Both the position numbers and the translations under genes were made by a program. From Rhabdophis nuchalis (Eukaryota > Chordata > Lepidosauria > Squamata > Natricidae), in contig CM077643.1 in assembly GCA_039707465.1 (NCBI GenBank), forward strand, positions 321,289,919-321,353,918: a stretch of DNA of 64,000 bases. The letters are read 5' to 3'. The first letter of the stretch is position 1, and each line of letters starts with the position of its first letter. The notes below the pieces were generated by a model. It saw nothing but the letters and a program-made list of their open reading frames with translations, searched no databases and was not told the DNA's origin. This document shows positions 32,426 through 43,518 of this stretch, piece after piece.

Positions 32426-33868
32426 AAGAGGAAACCATTGCTGGTGCATGATATTGCCTAAGACCAAAATTCAAAAATATGAAAAGAGGGGGAAACTCCA
32501 TGCATAAACCAATCACACAAACTAACCATCATTAGCACTGATGATGTTACCAAGTTTGGATAATAAAAAGTCTGCAAGAAAATAACCAAGCTCTGAATGT
32601 ACCAAGGACCCCTCATTTCAACACCGAGTTACAAATACTCTCTTTTATTGGGACAAACCAACCATTGTGGTTTATTTAACAACCATGGTGAAAGTAGAAG
32701 CAGAAGAGAAAAAGAGAAAGACAAATATTGTTCCCGTCATCTTTGTGCTGCCCCTGAGAGCTATCTCTAATTTGGCTTTCTCATTTCAGTGGCAAAATTT
32801 AGAAATCATGATGTGTGGACTTCTGTGCTGGCTGATGTCCACATGTTTTCAAGAGATGATTTACAGCAACTCTTACCTGCTGGGAGTTATTTGTTGGTTC
32901 AGCTATATACAATGCAACAAACAAACAAGAAACACAATCATGAAGTTGGAGGAACCATCAGAGTTGATTAGTTCTATTCTCTGTCAAATATATCCCAATG
33001 GCCTCAGGCTCTCGCAACCAATACCTCTGAATCTTCTCTCCTCACAGGGAATATTCATGCGATGTGCAGATTCCGATGTGCAAAAACTGATATGGTACAG
33101 TCTTCTTGGGGAATTCTATGTCACGACGTTTCACCTATTCAGCCGCAGACTTGAAACCATTCCAAGCGAGAATCGGGCTATGCTCAAACAGGGATAATTG
33201 TGTTAGCAAGTTCTGTAAATATTAAAATGCATAACAAAGCTTTCAACAGCCAGCAATTAACCCAGCACTGCATTTTCAACCCACAGCTTGAACAGCCAGG
33301 CACAAAAACACAATAAACCCAGTCAGCTGCCTCAACATATGTGTGCACTGAGCTGTGAGATTCTGAAAATCTCAGATACTCCAGCACAAAGGCAGGCAAG
33401 TAAGCTCAGCGCCTCATTTTGTTTTCTCTAGCCATCTTTTGTGAAGTGGCATGGGTAAAATTCTAATGAGTTTCTATCCCCCTGAAAGGACTTTTATTTT
33501 ATTTTTTTGATGTGTGAGGTAGAATTTTGTTTTTATTGTGAAATTACAATAGAAATTACAATAAACCACTCTTTCCAAAATAAGAGCAGCAAGCTTGAAA
33601 TAGCTCCCTGGAATGCTTGCTCATTACAAACAAACACACAGACACATAAATGTTTTCTTTCTAATTTCTCCTCATCCACTCCCACACGATGTTAGCTTTA
33701 AAAGAAGGCTAGGAATGACTAATATACTGGGATACAGAGACCGCATGTGTCAGTGAAGTACAAGTGTTGTATTATACTTTTGTTATCAGTTTTGAGCCTT
33801 GCCTTGAATCTGCTTGTGGATGGGAGTAGATCCCTCAATAGCTTAAAAAACGAAACCCTTAATTAAAA
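32426..33868. other. No gene confirmed; open frames at 32667-33197 unassigned
   Basis: Two overlapping open frames (plus, 32667-33197 and 32789-32971) show no motif I recognise. A pyrimidine tract ending in 'catttcag' precedes the second by a few bases. The rest is AT-rich unique DNA. Confidence 0.4.
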
Positions 33869-34225
33869 TCTATATATTTAAAAATGGCTCTGTGTGTGTG
33901 CGCCCGCGCATGCATGAGTGTATTCCAGCGTAACCCTGGAATACCTCGAGCAATTTCAATCAAACTTGGTATACAGATGACTTACTCTCTGGAAAAAAAA
34001 TACTGTTCAGTTAAGACACACCTAGTATCCTGGGGGTGTATGTGTTCTGTTGTGCCTTAAATTGGCTTCTACTGTACAGCGCAGTGGAGTTGCTATGGTA
34101 ACAGATTCACAGTATTCCACAAGCTCCCTCTGGTAAGGGGGAAAATCCAACATTAGAAATTATGTTTGGTCCAGACATTTCCCCCCTATAAATAAATACC
34201 TGGGCAACGCCGGGTTATCAGCGAG
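33869..34225 (+). mobile_element. Helitron-like non-autonomous element
   Basis: It starts TCTATATATTTAAAAATGGC and ends with a short hairpin (cctgggcaacgccggg) followed about 6 bases later by gcgag, a degenerate form of the CTRR end. Helitrons begin TC, end CTRR after a 3' hairpin and make no target duplication; none is seen. It encodes no Rep/helicase. Confidence 0.5.
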
Positions 34226-34384
34226 TTCCCAATAAATCGTAAATGAGTCACCTTTTAAAAAAGCGCATTGCTGTAGGAAATACAGTGGTTTTTTTTCAAG
34301 CAAATTTAATATATATTAGAAGCACACATATTCCCACTGTGAAACTCTCCTTTGGGATAATTGACAAGTAAGTGATCCATCTAC

Positions 34385-35020
34385 TCTAAATCACTGTACG
34401 TGGGGCTGCCCTTGAAGAGTATCTGGAAGTTTCAGCTGGTACAGAATGCAACAACACAGGCAGTTATGTGTACTCCTAGAACAGTGCATGTTCCACCTCC
34501 GCGAGGGAGCTGCATAGGATGCCAGTTTGCTTCCCGATCTAATTTAAGATGCTGGTTTTAATCTTTAAAGCCCATTATGGTATGGAACCAGGCTATCTGA
34601 GAGACTGCCTTTCCCCACTTATATTAGATCTTGCAAAGATGTGCTACAGATACCATCAGCTAGGGATCTACATTTGGTGGAACCTTGGACATGTGCCTCT
34701 CTGTTGTTGTGTCTGCCTTTAAGGAACATCCCCCCCCCCCAATGTTAGAGTGGTCCCATGCCTTCTGACACTCTAGAAGGCCTGCAGGACTGGTTATGTG
34801 ACCAGGCCTGGTGTTCCCATAGAACCAGAAGTTCTAGAAGTTCCATTGTAGTAGGGAACCATTTTTAAATTCTGTCTCCATTTAAGGTTGCATTTTGGGT
34901 TTTGGGGTTATTTATGACTATGATTTTTATATCGGTATTTGCTGTTTTTGCACTTTTTGTTTTATTTATTTTTGTATGCTGTCCCCAAAGTGGCCTTTGG
35001 TGAAATCGGTGGTCATATAC
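34385..35020 (+). mobile_element. Old L2-type LINE fragment, interrupted by a hAT element
   Basis: Degenerate coding (LYVGLPLKSIWKFQLVQNA) is followed by 3' UTR 'atgctgtccccaaagtggcc'. Its last bases resume after the hAT element at 35813-35835. A C10 run sits near 34730. Confidence 0.7.
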
Positions 35021-35812
35021 CCATGATGGCGAACCTATGGCACGCGTGACACAGGTGGCACGTGAAGCCATTTGTCAGGGCACGTGAAGCTTGCCCTGTC
35101 AGCTGGCCATCGTACATGCAAATGCTGGCCAGCTAACTTCGGCCTTCTTTTGAGGCCATTTTTTCGCCCTCTGGAGGCTTCAGGGGCTTCCCTGAAACCT
35201 CCGGAGCGCGAAAAACCAGCCCTACGTGCAAACAGGAAGTTCAAATTAGACTTCCAGTTTACTCATAGAGCCAATTTTAGCCCTCCGGAGTCTTCAGGGG
35301 CCACCAGGAGGCTTCCCTGAAGGTTCCGGAGGGCAAAAAACAACCCTACGAGCATCCCGGAAGTCACTTCCGATTTTCTCGTAGTGTTGTTTTTTTGTCC
35401 TCTGGAGCTTTCAGGCAATCCTCCTGAGGTCTCTTGAATGCTCCAGAGGGCTAAAACCGGCCCTACGAGCAAACCGGAAGTCCATTCTCGAACTTCTGTT
35501 TGCCCATAGGTTTTTTTTGAGCTCTGGAGGCTTTTTTTAAAAAAAATTTTTTTATTTGTATACCGCTCCCTCTCCCCGAAGGGAGGCTCCTGAAGCCTCC
35601 AGAGGGCCTCTGGGGGTGAGGTTGATTTTGCCCTCCCCCAGGGTCCTAGAAAGCCTCTGGAGGCTGGGGAGGGAGAAAAAAGCACTGGTTGTGCGTGCAT
35701 GCACGTTGTGGTCATGCACATAGCATTATGGGTGTGGCACGCCCATGCACGCCCCCCCCCCGCGCTCCCCCCCGCTTTTGGCACACAAGCCAAAAAAGGT
35801 TCGCCATCACTG
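35021..35812. mobile_element. hAT-like element (GATGGCGAACC family) with internal tandem repeats
   Basis: Left end ccatgatggcgaacc (degenerate) and right end ggttcgccatcactg. The flanking 8-mers are tcatatac and ctatatac (6 of 8). The interior holds about three and a half units of roughly 117 bp (35169-35521) and a tiny L2 3' insertion (35533-35581). Long minus-strand frames through it are not genes. Confidence 0.85.
35533..35581 (-). mobile_element. Minimal L2 3'-end insertion (about 50 bp)
   Basis: A T/A-rich tail is followed by 'tatttgtataccgctccctc' and tctccccgaa, which is the antisense L2 3' end seen at 42661-42700. It is flanked by ggaggct at 35526-35532 and 35582-35588. Confidence 0.75.
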
Positions 35813-35835
35813 CTATATACATTTGATTAAAAAAT

Positions 35836-36001
35836 GAAAAAATGATGCTGATTATTCGACACATGTAACACCTATGCTCTGGGACCTGTACAGGATTGGC
35901 TTCCAGTGTGCTTCTGGGTGTAATTTAACATGCTGGTTGTTACCTTTAAAGCCTTTCATGGCTAGCGATCAGGTTACTCAAGGAACTATTTCTCCACAGA
36001 T
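35836..36001 (+). mobile_element. L2-type LINE fragment
   Basis: Degenerate coding resembles the 'WLPVxFRVxFKVLVxTFKAxHG' region of L2. A hAT element follows at once. Confidence 0.6.
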
Positions 36002-36239
36002 CAGAGGTGGGTTCCTACTGGTTTGGCCTGGTTTGGCCATTAGGTAGTAACTCGGCTTGCCACACCCCCCAAACCGGTTCTCTTGGTGGCGCCATAGGTG
36101 GCGCCATCTTGTTTTTTGCTTCTGTGCATGCATATAAGCTTTTTTTTAGTACTGTGCTTGTGCACATAGTGTGCACCAAGCGCATGTGCAGTGTGTCCCT
36201 GAGCGAACTGGCAGTAGCAGCAGCCAGAACCCACCCCTG
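36002..36239. mobile_element. hAT-like element (GGTGGGTTCC family)
   Basis: Left end CAGAGGTGGGTTCC and right end agaacccacccctg. The flanking 8-mers are ccacagat and cctcagac (6 of 8). Confidence 0.83.
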
Positions 36240-36522
36240 CCTCAGACGTTTCTAATGGGCCAATCCAGGCAGGCAGGATGGCCATGCTTCAGATGGCCAA
36301 GGAATGCCAGTGGGTAGGGCCTAAAAGATGCGATTTTTCTGGCCATAATTTTCTCAGTTGCCTCTTCCTCTTGACCCATTCACACTTTCTTCCTGCTTCA
36401 CTTTATTTTGTTCATACTGGTCACTCTCTTTTATATTCAGTATTTACAATTTCATCATCAGATATTCACATCATTTTTATTTTATTTTAATACACACATT
36501 ATGCAGCTCTTTCCCACGGTAT
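36240..36522. other. No gene recognised
   Basis: Unique AT-rich DNA between a hAT element and an L2 copy. Confidence 0.5.
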
Positions 36523-36951
36523 TTATTTATTTAAATTTATATCCCGCCCTTCTCCACAGAGGACCCAGGGCGGCGCACAGGAAATTTAAAAACATACAAA
36601 ATACAATAAATATAATTTAAAAACTATTAAATAAACCTATCCTGCGCTAAAACCAAAATTTAAAAACCCAATTTAAAACTATCTAAAAGTCCCCATGGGA
36701 GGTTAGGCTAGGCCGGCTTGTTGAAACAAATATGTCTTTAGACATTGGCGGAAGAGGCGGAGGTCGGTGATGGTACGTAATTCAGGGGGTAGGTCATTCC
36801 AGAGGGCTGGCCCCGCCACAGAGAAGGCTCTCCCCCTGGGTGTCGCCAGTCGGCATTGTCCGTCCGACGGCACCCTGAGGAGGCCCTCTCTGTGGGAGCG
36901 TATCGGTCTAAGGGATGTATGGGGCAGGAGGCGGTCTCGCATATAACTAGC
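36523..36951 (-). mobile_element. L2-type LINE, strongly 5'-truncated
   Basis: It has the ATTTATTTA tail, 'cccgcccttctccacaga' and the 3' UTR. The last 80 codons (36703-36942) end YLFQQAGLA and include AFSVAGPALWNDLPPELR. It is 5'-truncated at about 36951. Confidence 0.92.
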
Positions 36952-36967
36952 TCAGGTGTATGTTTCC

Positions 36968-37186
36968 TGTTAGATCGGGGGAACGGATGAGGCAGGCAGG
37001 ACTCAGGCTTCCGTGACGACAACAGCTCTTTATTAGATAACTATATACAAATACAGTGCTGGCCTCTCTGACCACTAGTCCTTTTATAGGGAGCTGTCAG
37101 GCGGCTCAGCCAATCGGCTTTGAGTATTTTCTCACCGGAATGGAGGACCTTGGTGGAGCCTATTGCTCCAGTCTCAATATGTAACA
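36968..37186 (-). repeat. Short solo LTR with exact 5-bp duplication
   Basis: On the minus strand the 219-bp LTR begins TGTTACATATTGAGAC and ends CGATCTAACA. A TATA box (ctataaaagg, about 37082-37091) and AATAAA (about 37029-37034) lie in the right order. It is flanked by tttcc at 36963-36967 and 37187-37191. The shared 'atctaaca' end suggests a gypsy family related to the 340-bp LTR. Confidence 0.88.
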
Positions 37187-37191
37187 TTTCC

Positions 37192-37556
37192 CAACGCACT
37201 TTTTAACAACAAGCTGTAATTTATCCTTACAACAAATAATTCATTCCAAAATACTCCACGGGCATCTGCTGTACTTATGATTATTTTGTTAGTTTTGTCT
37301 ATTGTTCCTTTCTCTTACTGAAAGCTTTTGACTATTATTGTGCAAGGAATATTGTGACTTGGAATATAAACAAAGTCAGTGATAAGGAACATGAATCCCC
37401 TGATTTGGGGAAGTTGATGCATACAGTATATGCCGGAAAGTAAAGGAACAAGTTTAATTATAAGGGAAGGCTAAAAGATATATTAGAAATAAGAATTAGT
37501 GTTATCTAGGCAGCTATGGTTCTGTTTGAAAGCATCATCTGTATGTTGGTGATATA
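37192..37556. other. No gene recognised
   Basis: Unique AT-rich DNA. Confidence 0.5.
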
Positions 37557-37757
37557 GGTGGTTCTCATTTAATGATGTTAAGTGAAACAATCACTAAGTG
37601 AAAATACAACTGTGCTTATGATCTTACTTCAGCTTTCCTTTGTAGACCTGCAAAGGTCATAAGTGCAAAGATTGGTTGTAAAATTACCTTTTCATCACCA
37701 TCATAACTCTGAACAGTCACTCAATAAGGCAGTTGTTAAATAAAGACTACTTGTAAT
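37557..37757. mobile_element. Degraded TA-flanked MITE
   Basis: Blocks 'ggtggttctcatttaatga', 'aacagtcactcaataaggca' and 'gttgttaaataaagactact' follow the order of the 22806-25330 family with an internal deletion. Confidence 0.55.
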
Positions 37758-38290
37758 TAAACTCCCAGTGAATGGTGATAATGATAGAATTGGACATGAG
37801 TTTTCATAAGCTATCATCCAATGCTCTGAATAAATGCAATCAAGAGAAAAATATACTCTTCCGAGTGACAATAATAGATGGGTAGGAGTGAGACGAGAGG
37901 GTACAGGAAAAAGGGCAATTGAGTCATTTGAAAATCCAGGAATAAATGAGAATGATGATTATTCAATGACTATCTGCTCAGAAAAAAAACCTATATATGG
38001 TTTAATCAAAAGTCTATTCATATATACAGATGGCAAAGGAACAACTATAAATATAAAGGAATGTTTGGTTTCAATGTTTATGATGACAAATTAAGAGAAT
38101 TAAGGATATGAGGTGATGAGAGATTCTGAATTGGTAATATTAAAAGTAAATCTTGGGGGGAAATTATTTGGAAAAAAAGAAAAGAAGTGGAAGCAGAATT
38201 ACTATAGGAAGACAAAGTACTAGTTATACTTGAAAAGTATGAGAAGATAGATCAATTTCCCAATAGAATGAATGAAATGTGGATGTAAGA
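37758..38290. other. No gene recognised
   Basis: A-rich plus strand with an 86-codon open frame at 37834-38094 that has no recognisable motif. It may be decayed LINE-derived sequence, but I cannot show it. Confidence 0.45.
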
Positions 38291-38603
38291 CAGTGGTGGG
38301 TTGCAGGTGGTACGCCCCGGTACGGGCATACTGGAGCCTGCCCAGTACAGTGCTCCGGAGGGTGCACTCTCCCGAGCTCCCTACCTGCCTTTTAAGGCTT
38401 CTGCACTTCCACGCAAATGCATGGTGCGTACAGTGCCTGCGCAATGCTCTTCTGAGCAGTTGGAGCATCACAGAGGTTCACGAAGGTGGTAAGACGAATG
38501 CGCACGCTGCGTGTTTGTGCGCATGTGCCGTGCATGTCCATGTGGACACCATCAGGCCCATTCTAACCATACTGATTGGAACGGGATCTGGAACCCTCCA
38601 TTG
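38291..38603. mobile_element. hAT-like element (GGTGGG family)
   Basis: Left end CAGTGGTGGGTTGC and right end ggaaccctccattg. The flanking 8-mers are atgtaaga and atgtaagg (7 of 8). Confidence 0.83.
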
Positions 38604-38629
38604 ATGTAAGGAAAGAGATTATGGAATCT

Positions 38630-38752
38630 CCTCTATGGTTAATGCATCAGACTACTAACTGGGAGATGGTGAATTCTAGTTCCACCTTAGTCATAAAGCC
38701 AGCTGGGCAATCTTGGGCCAATGAGCCAGCCACTCTCTCTTGGCTTTAGAAA
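38630..38752 (+). mobile_element. tRNA-derived SINE fragment
   Basis: The sequence 'tggttaatgcatcagactac' (A-box region), 'gtgaattctagttccacc' (B-box region) and 'agccagctgggcaatcttgg' match the SINE at 58503-58885. Confidence 0.7.
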
Positions 38753-38755
38753 GTT

Positions 38756-39025
38756 TAAGTTTAAGTTTTTCGTATTTGTATCCCGCGCCCATCTCCCACC
38801 AGGGGACCCGGGGCGGCGCACAGGAAAATTAAAAACATAGATATACAAATATACAAAATACAAAAACCTATTAAAACTATATTAAATCCCATCCTGCGCT
38901 AAAACCTCATTAAAAACCCCAAAATTAAAACATTGATCACTAAAAGCCAGTTCAGAGTCAGGTAGTTCATGCCAGGCCGGCTAGATGAAAAAAGTGCGTT
39001 TTTAGGCGCTGGCGGAACAGGTAAT
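38756..39025 (-). mobile_element. L2-type LINE 3' fragment
   Basis: Antisense L2 3' UTR (cgcgcccatctcccaccagg, ggcggcgcacaggaaa, 'catgccaggccggctagatg') and a few terminal codons remain. Confidence 0.88.
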
Positions 39026-39354
39026 GTCAACCCACTTCTGGAAAAAAAAACACCTGCTCAAAATAGAATGAAAAGTATGGGATATTAAATAGAAGCACAA
39101 AGAATGATGCTGCTTGGAATTCTGATCTGAAAGGCTGTAGAGAAGGAAAAACTGCACATAAGAGAATCCTGCAAAAATACATACGAGAGAAAAATATTGC
39201 ATGATGAATAGAGAGGGGAAAAAATAACTGCAAAGAATATAGCCAAACAGAATGAGAAATGGTTAGGATTAAAAGGCAGAAAAAATAGAAGTAATTTTGG
39301 TAGGAATAAAACACTTTTTTTTTGAAGCAGATGCAAAGGCCTTAAGAAGAACTG
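39026..39354. other. No gene recognised
   Basis: A-rich unique DNA. The pyrimidine-rich minus-strand frames are not coding-like. Confidence 0.5.
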
Positions 39355-39500
39355 AACTGAAGAAGCTTCTTGGATGAGAAGCAAAATGTTTTCAATGAGA
39401 AAAAAAAAATCCAAGAAAATCCAGTTGACTTTTGGCAAAAAGCACCTTTAGGGTACAAACAGGACCTCAATGGATGGTTGAGAATCTCCATAGATGTCTA
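39355..39500 (+). repeat. Dispersed 'gaagcttcttggatgagaag' repeat
   Basis: The order matches the copies at 28080 and 48197: aagcttcttggatgagaagc, then tccagttgac, then 'agcacctttagggta', then 'tggttgagaatctccatag'. Confidence 0.65.
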
Positions 39501-39668
39501 AAGAAGAAGCCTTCAGCAAAGTGAAGAGAGTTAAAACCAAAAGGGATGAGAAGATTTGGACTAAACTAAAGTGAGGACATCTGGAAGGAAGGATAGCTTT
39601 AGACTCTTGTATTGTTGACCTTCCTTAGACCAAAACTAGTGAAAGTTTTTTAAACCATACATTTATAG

Positions 39669-39759
39669 CAGGGGTGTCCTAATGTTTAGCTATGCTGGCT
39701 GGGGAATTCTGGGAGTTGAAGTCCACAAGTCTTAAAGTTCCCAAGTTTGGACACCCCTG
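39669..39759. mobile_element. Mini-hAT element, 91 bp
   Basis: Left end CAGGGGTGTCC and right end ggacacccctg are complementary. The core is aattctgggagttgaagtcc. The flanking 8-bp duplication atttatag is exact (39661-39668, 39760-39767). Confidence 0.92.
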
Positions 39760-39767
39760 ATTTATAG

Positions 39768-40636
39768 TAACAACCAACTGGTTTTCTCTCTCTTCGATTT
39801 ATGGAGGTGGCCACCGATTTAGAGTTAATTCACTCCCATTCCTAGCAATTACAAATATTACAAAGGCATCAAAGTATCAGAGAATACTAAGCTGCAATCA
39901 CATTCAGTTTTAAAAAAAAATGCATTCCAACATCCTAAAATTTGCTTCCCTTTGTCCACTAATAAGCTGGGTATGAAGAAGGCTTCTCTATGGACCAAAG
40001 GCCATTACACCTGGCTTGTTTATTTGTAAAAAATCTCTACGTTACTTAGCCTTGTACAATATATACAAAATGAAATACGTAGTTAAAATGAAGTAGGGTT
40101 GAAGCATAGCCAAGTCATAGAAAAGGGACTGTAGTGGGAGTTATCCTTTAACTCAGTCACATTTTATTTTTCGCTTGCTTGAAACCCCATTGTTCTCAAT
40201 CCAGTCTCTTCAGGGAGCATCAGCTGAGGAATGCTGCCACAGTCTACTACTGGCCTTGCAGAATAAAATATTTTGTTTTTAAATACACTGCAGATTTTTG
40301 GTAGATGAAATAGACATTTAAACTAGCATAATGTTTAGCCCTCAGATGCAGGAGTGACAGACGCATATGATTACCCCCCCCCTTTTTTTTTTGACACCAT
40401 CTGGGTTCTTGTTTCATGTAACAGGGAGGTGTATGCAATTCTTTCGAATTGGAGCCTATGTACATACACACATATACTGTCCATTCAGTCCTTGCAGGAA
40501 CATAGAAATCATGGCATTGAAACACATTGATGTAACTATGGAATACAGGACAAAATTATTCAATCACTTTCAGGTGGGATTGTAAGATTGTTTTGCTAAA
40601 AGGGCTATGTTAATGCATCTCTTTAGTATATAGTTA
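39768..40636. other. No gene recognised
   Basis: Unique AT-rich DNA with an adjacent C9/T9 tract near 40372-40391. Confidence 0.5.
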
Positions 40637-40727
40637 GGAGCACAGTGGCTCACATGGTTAGGATGCTGGACATGGCATAACAAGCCCATGTTTGAGACCT
40701 GTGGGCAGGGTGAACTACTATCTTTGG
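40637..40727 (+). mobile_element. tRNA-derived SINE head fragment
   Basis: 'gagcacagtggctcacatgg' and 'gtttgagacctgtgggcagg' correspond to A-box and B-box regions of a tRNA-derived SINE. It is cut by the gypsy solo LTR. Confidence 0.6.
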
Positions 40728-41064
40728 TGTTGTGTCCTCGACTTGCGACTGGTCTCGACATACGACCAGTCGCAGGTCTTCCACCCTGCCTGGAAGGACC
40801 ATGGTAACAGGCTATAGCCAGTCTGTAACCGCCAGTCGTGTCTGATTGGCCCAGACGCGACTGGCGGGAAACCGGGTCCTGAAGCGACCTGATTGGCTCC
40901 CCGTTTGACAGCTCGCGTATAAGTAGCTGTCAAACGCGGGAGCCCCTGTCTACTGCACTTTGTTTTCTGTATATAGTTCTTAGCGCCTACGCTATTCTTG
41001 CCAATAAACGGCTTGTTTCTTAGCTAGCCTGTGTCTGGACTCCCTCTGTTCCCAAGATCTAACA
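40728..41064 (+). repeat. Solo LTR of the gypsy family
   Basis: It begins TGTTGTGTCCTCGACTTGCG and ends AAGATCTAACA. A TATA-like gcgtataagtag lies near 40914 and AATAAA near 41004. It aligns along its length with the LTR at 4369-4708. The flanking bases tttgg and tttcg match at 4 of 5, compatible with an aged 5-bp duplication. No internal sequence adjoins either end. Confidence 0.9.
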
Positions 41065-41069
41065 TTTCG

Positions 41070-42627
41070 TGCTACCTCCTACTGGGAACATGAAAGGATT
41101 CCCCAACTGGGCATCCCTCAGGCAACAGAGATGTCACATGTTAATCCTATGAATATTGAATTCCTTTCAACCAGGAAGTGCCTCGGTGCTTCTGACATGA
41201 GTGTGATGCGGTATGTTGTTTAACATTAAAATGAAAATAATCACACCTCTGAAAACAGGCAAGTTTTCCTCCTGATTTCAGCAACAGAGGGCAGGAAGGG
41301 ATACAAAAAAGCAGCCAAATTGCACATCAGCTGAAGGGCTCTGAGTTGCAATTGATTTTGACTTAATGCGCTATATGAATTCAACCATTATGATTTGTAA
41401 CCTGTGGTTTATGGCTTAGCATGTTGCATAAACCAAGCCAATTATGTTTTATTCAGGAAACTATGCTTAAGCCAACCGTGGCTTAATGCCATTGGTGTAC
41501 CAAGACAATATGACTTCTCACAAGAGGTCAGCTAGGCAGTAGCAGCAGCCAGCTGCTATTGGCTGATCTCAAAAGGAAGGATCTGCTTAATTCTTAGATA
41601 GGAGACAACCCCCCCCCCCCAAGGGACACAAAACTGCTGGTAAAGGGGAAGTAAAAAAGAAATCCTGTTGCCAGAAAAACTAAGTGGATGTGTCAATCAG
41701 GATTACATTTGACTTGAATATGATTTACTGTTACTTTGATAAACTTGGTTGGTGATTAGCTGTTTCCTTTCTATCTAAAATTCAGTGTTTGTCTTTGCAG
41801 GTAGGGCAGGCTAGGGAAGAGAAGGTAACAAGCACCTGGTTGGGGCGGGAGTGGGAAGAAAAACTGCCTGGTTTGGATGATGTTTGGGAAATAATGGAGG
41901 TGTTCTCAATTCTTAAGAGAGAAAGCAATTCAAATTGACGTGTGACTCCTAACTAGTTTCCAGCTTTCCTTCTGACTCCAAATCTGAGTGTCAATTGAAG
42001 ATTAAATTGCAGCTTCCTTTTGATGGCATCCCTTTGGCACAGCATGTTCAAGCCACACATGGATTTGGAATCCCAGGGCACAAAACACCACAAGCTGCTG
42101 GCAACCTTCATTCAGGCCAATCTAATTTCAAGAATCCAGCAGTGAAACCGGGGACCTAGAGAAGATGGGCCCTAAACTGCTCTACCTCTGCTCTGAATCA
42201 CAGTCGAAACAAAGCCACCCCTCCTGCATGTTGTGCTGAGAGCTCCCAAGAGAGGAAATATGTAGCTTGTTATTTCTCAGCAGCTTGGAAAAACGCATCA
42301 TGCTAGCTGCCCCCGCTGGATTCTGATGTTATAAAATCATTCCATGAGGAGCTATTATGGTAAATGGGCAAGAAATCACATGAAGCAAGAGCATGTTTCA
42401 AAGTGGAGTAGCTTTGCCAGTCAACAGAAATTAATTGCTTCTGGCCTTTAGTAAAGAGCCGCCCTCAGCTGAGAAACCTAGTGAGGAGGGACGGGAACAG
42501 GACAGAAGCTAAGTGGGAGAGAGAAATTATTTGCCAACAACTCCATTGGCAGAGGAATTCCATTGCTAAAATCACAAGAAGGCAAAAGCCATTTGATCTC
42601 ATTTAAAAAAGTTAGAAAGCTATATTA
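41070..42627. other. No gene or repeat recognised
   Basis: Unique sequence with a C10 run near 41611-41620. This is one of the longest clean stretches of the window. Confidence 0.55.
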
Positions 42628-43160
42628 GAATAGAATAGAATAGAATAGAATAGAATAGAATGTTTATTTGTATACCGCTTCCTCTCCCCGAAGGGACTCG
42701 GGGCGGTGAACAGGGAATATAAAACATAAAACATACAACAATATAAATATCTAAAATTAAATTAAATTACAATGACCCTGCACTAAAACCTAAAAAACCT
42801 AAAAACCTAAACTCCTAAAAACCCAATTAAAAATTTAAATGTACAGACCGGAGGTGTGAAAGATAGATTAGGCCAGGCCGGCCTGTTGGAAGAAATATGT
42901 ATTGAGCTTTCGGCGGAAGGAGCGGAGGTCCGGAGTTGTTCTGAGGTCGGGGGGTAGGTCGTTCCATAGGATAGGGCCTGCAACAGAGAAGGCCCTTCCC
43001 CTGGGAGTCGCCCGCTGGCATTGCCTAGTGGACGGCACCCGGAGAAGTCTCTCTCTGTGTGAGCGAATCGGTCGAAGGGATGTATGGGCAGGATGCGATC
43101 TTGCAGATAACTAGGTCCCATGCCATGGAGCGCTTTAAAGATGGTGATCAACACCTTGAT
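42628..43160 (-). mobile_element. L2-like LINE, different subfamily, with TAGAA tail
   Basis: The tail is a TAGAA pentamer repeat (42628-42660). The 3' UTR reads 'accgcttcctctccccgaag'. Antisense C-terminal coding runs to 43160 with frame breaks. The 3' UTR differs from the 18835/23000/36523 copies and resembles 35533-35581. Confidence 0.85.
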
Positions 43161-43190
43161 ATCACTTGTTGTACAGTGATATCATTAGAC

Positions 43191-43518
43191 CAGAGTTCCC
43201 CAACCTTTCTTGGTGGTTGGCCCAGAATGGGGTGAGAGGGAAAAGATAGGATGGTTTTGTGGGAGGTTTAGCTGCACGCATGAATGTGTGCATGCGTGAA
43301 AACCTGTTGCTCACCGAGTGGCACCACAAGTGTCTGTGATGTTTGTAGCAATGCTCATGCGAGTGGGGCCACAAGTGCCTGCACAAATGGGGCATCCATG
43401 GCAACGCTCGTGCGATTGAGATTGTGCGCTCACATGCGCACACACCAGCCAGTTACTCACACAGCACGGTGGCCAATAGGCTGCAACCCAGTAGTTGGCC
43501 GCAGGTTGGGGAAGCCTG
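43191..43518. mobile_element. hAT-like element (GTTCCCCAACC family)
   Basis: Left end CAGAGTTCCCCAACC and right end ggttggggaagcctg. The flanking 8-mers are cattagac and tcttagac (6 of 8). Confidence 0.85.

Noticed and set aside
35263..35793. 176-codon minus-strand frame
   Set aside because: It runs through tandem repeats and an L2 fragment inside a hAT element, with no motif.
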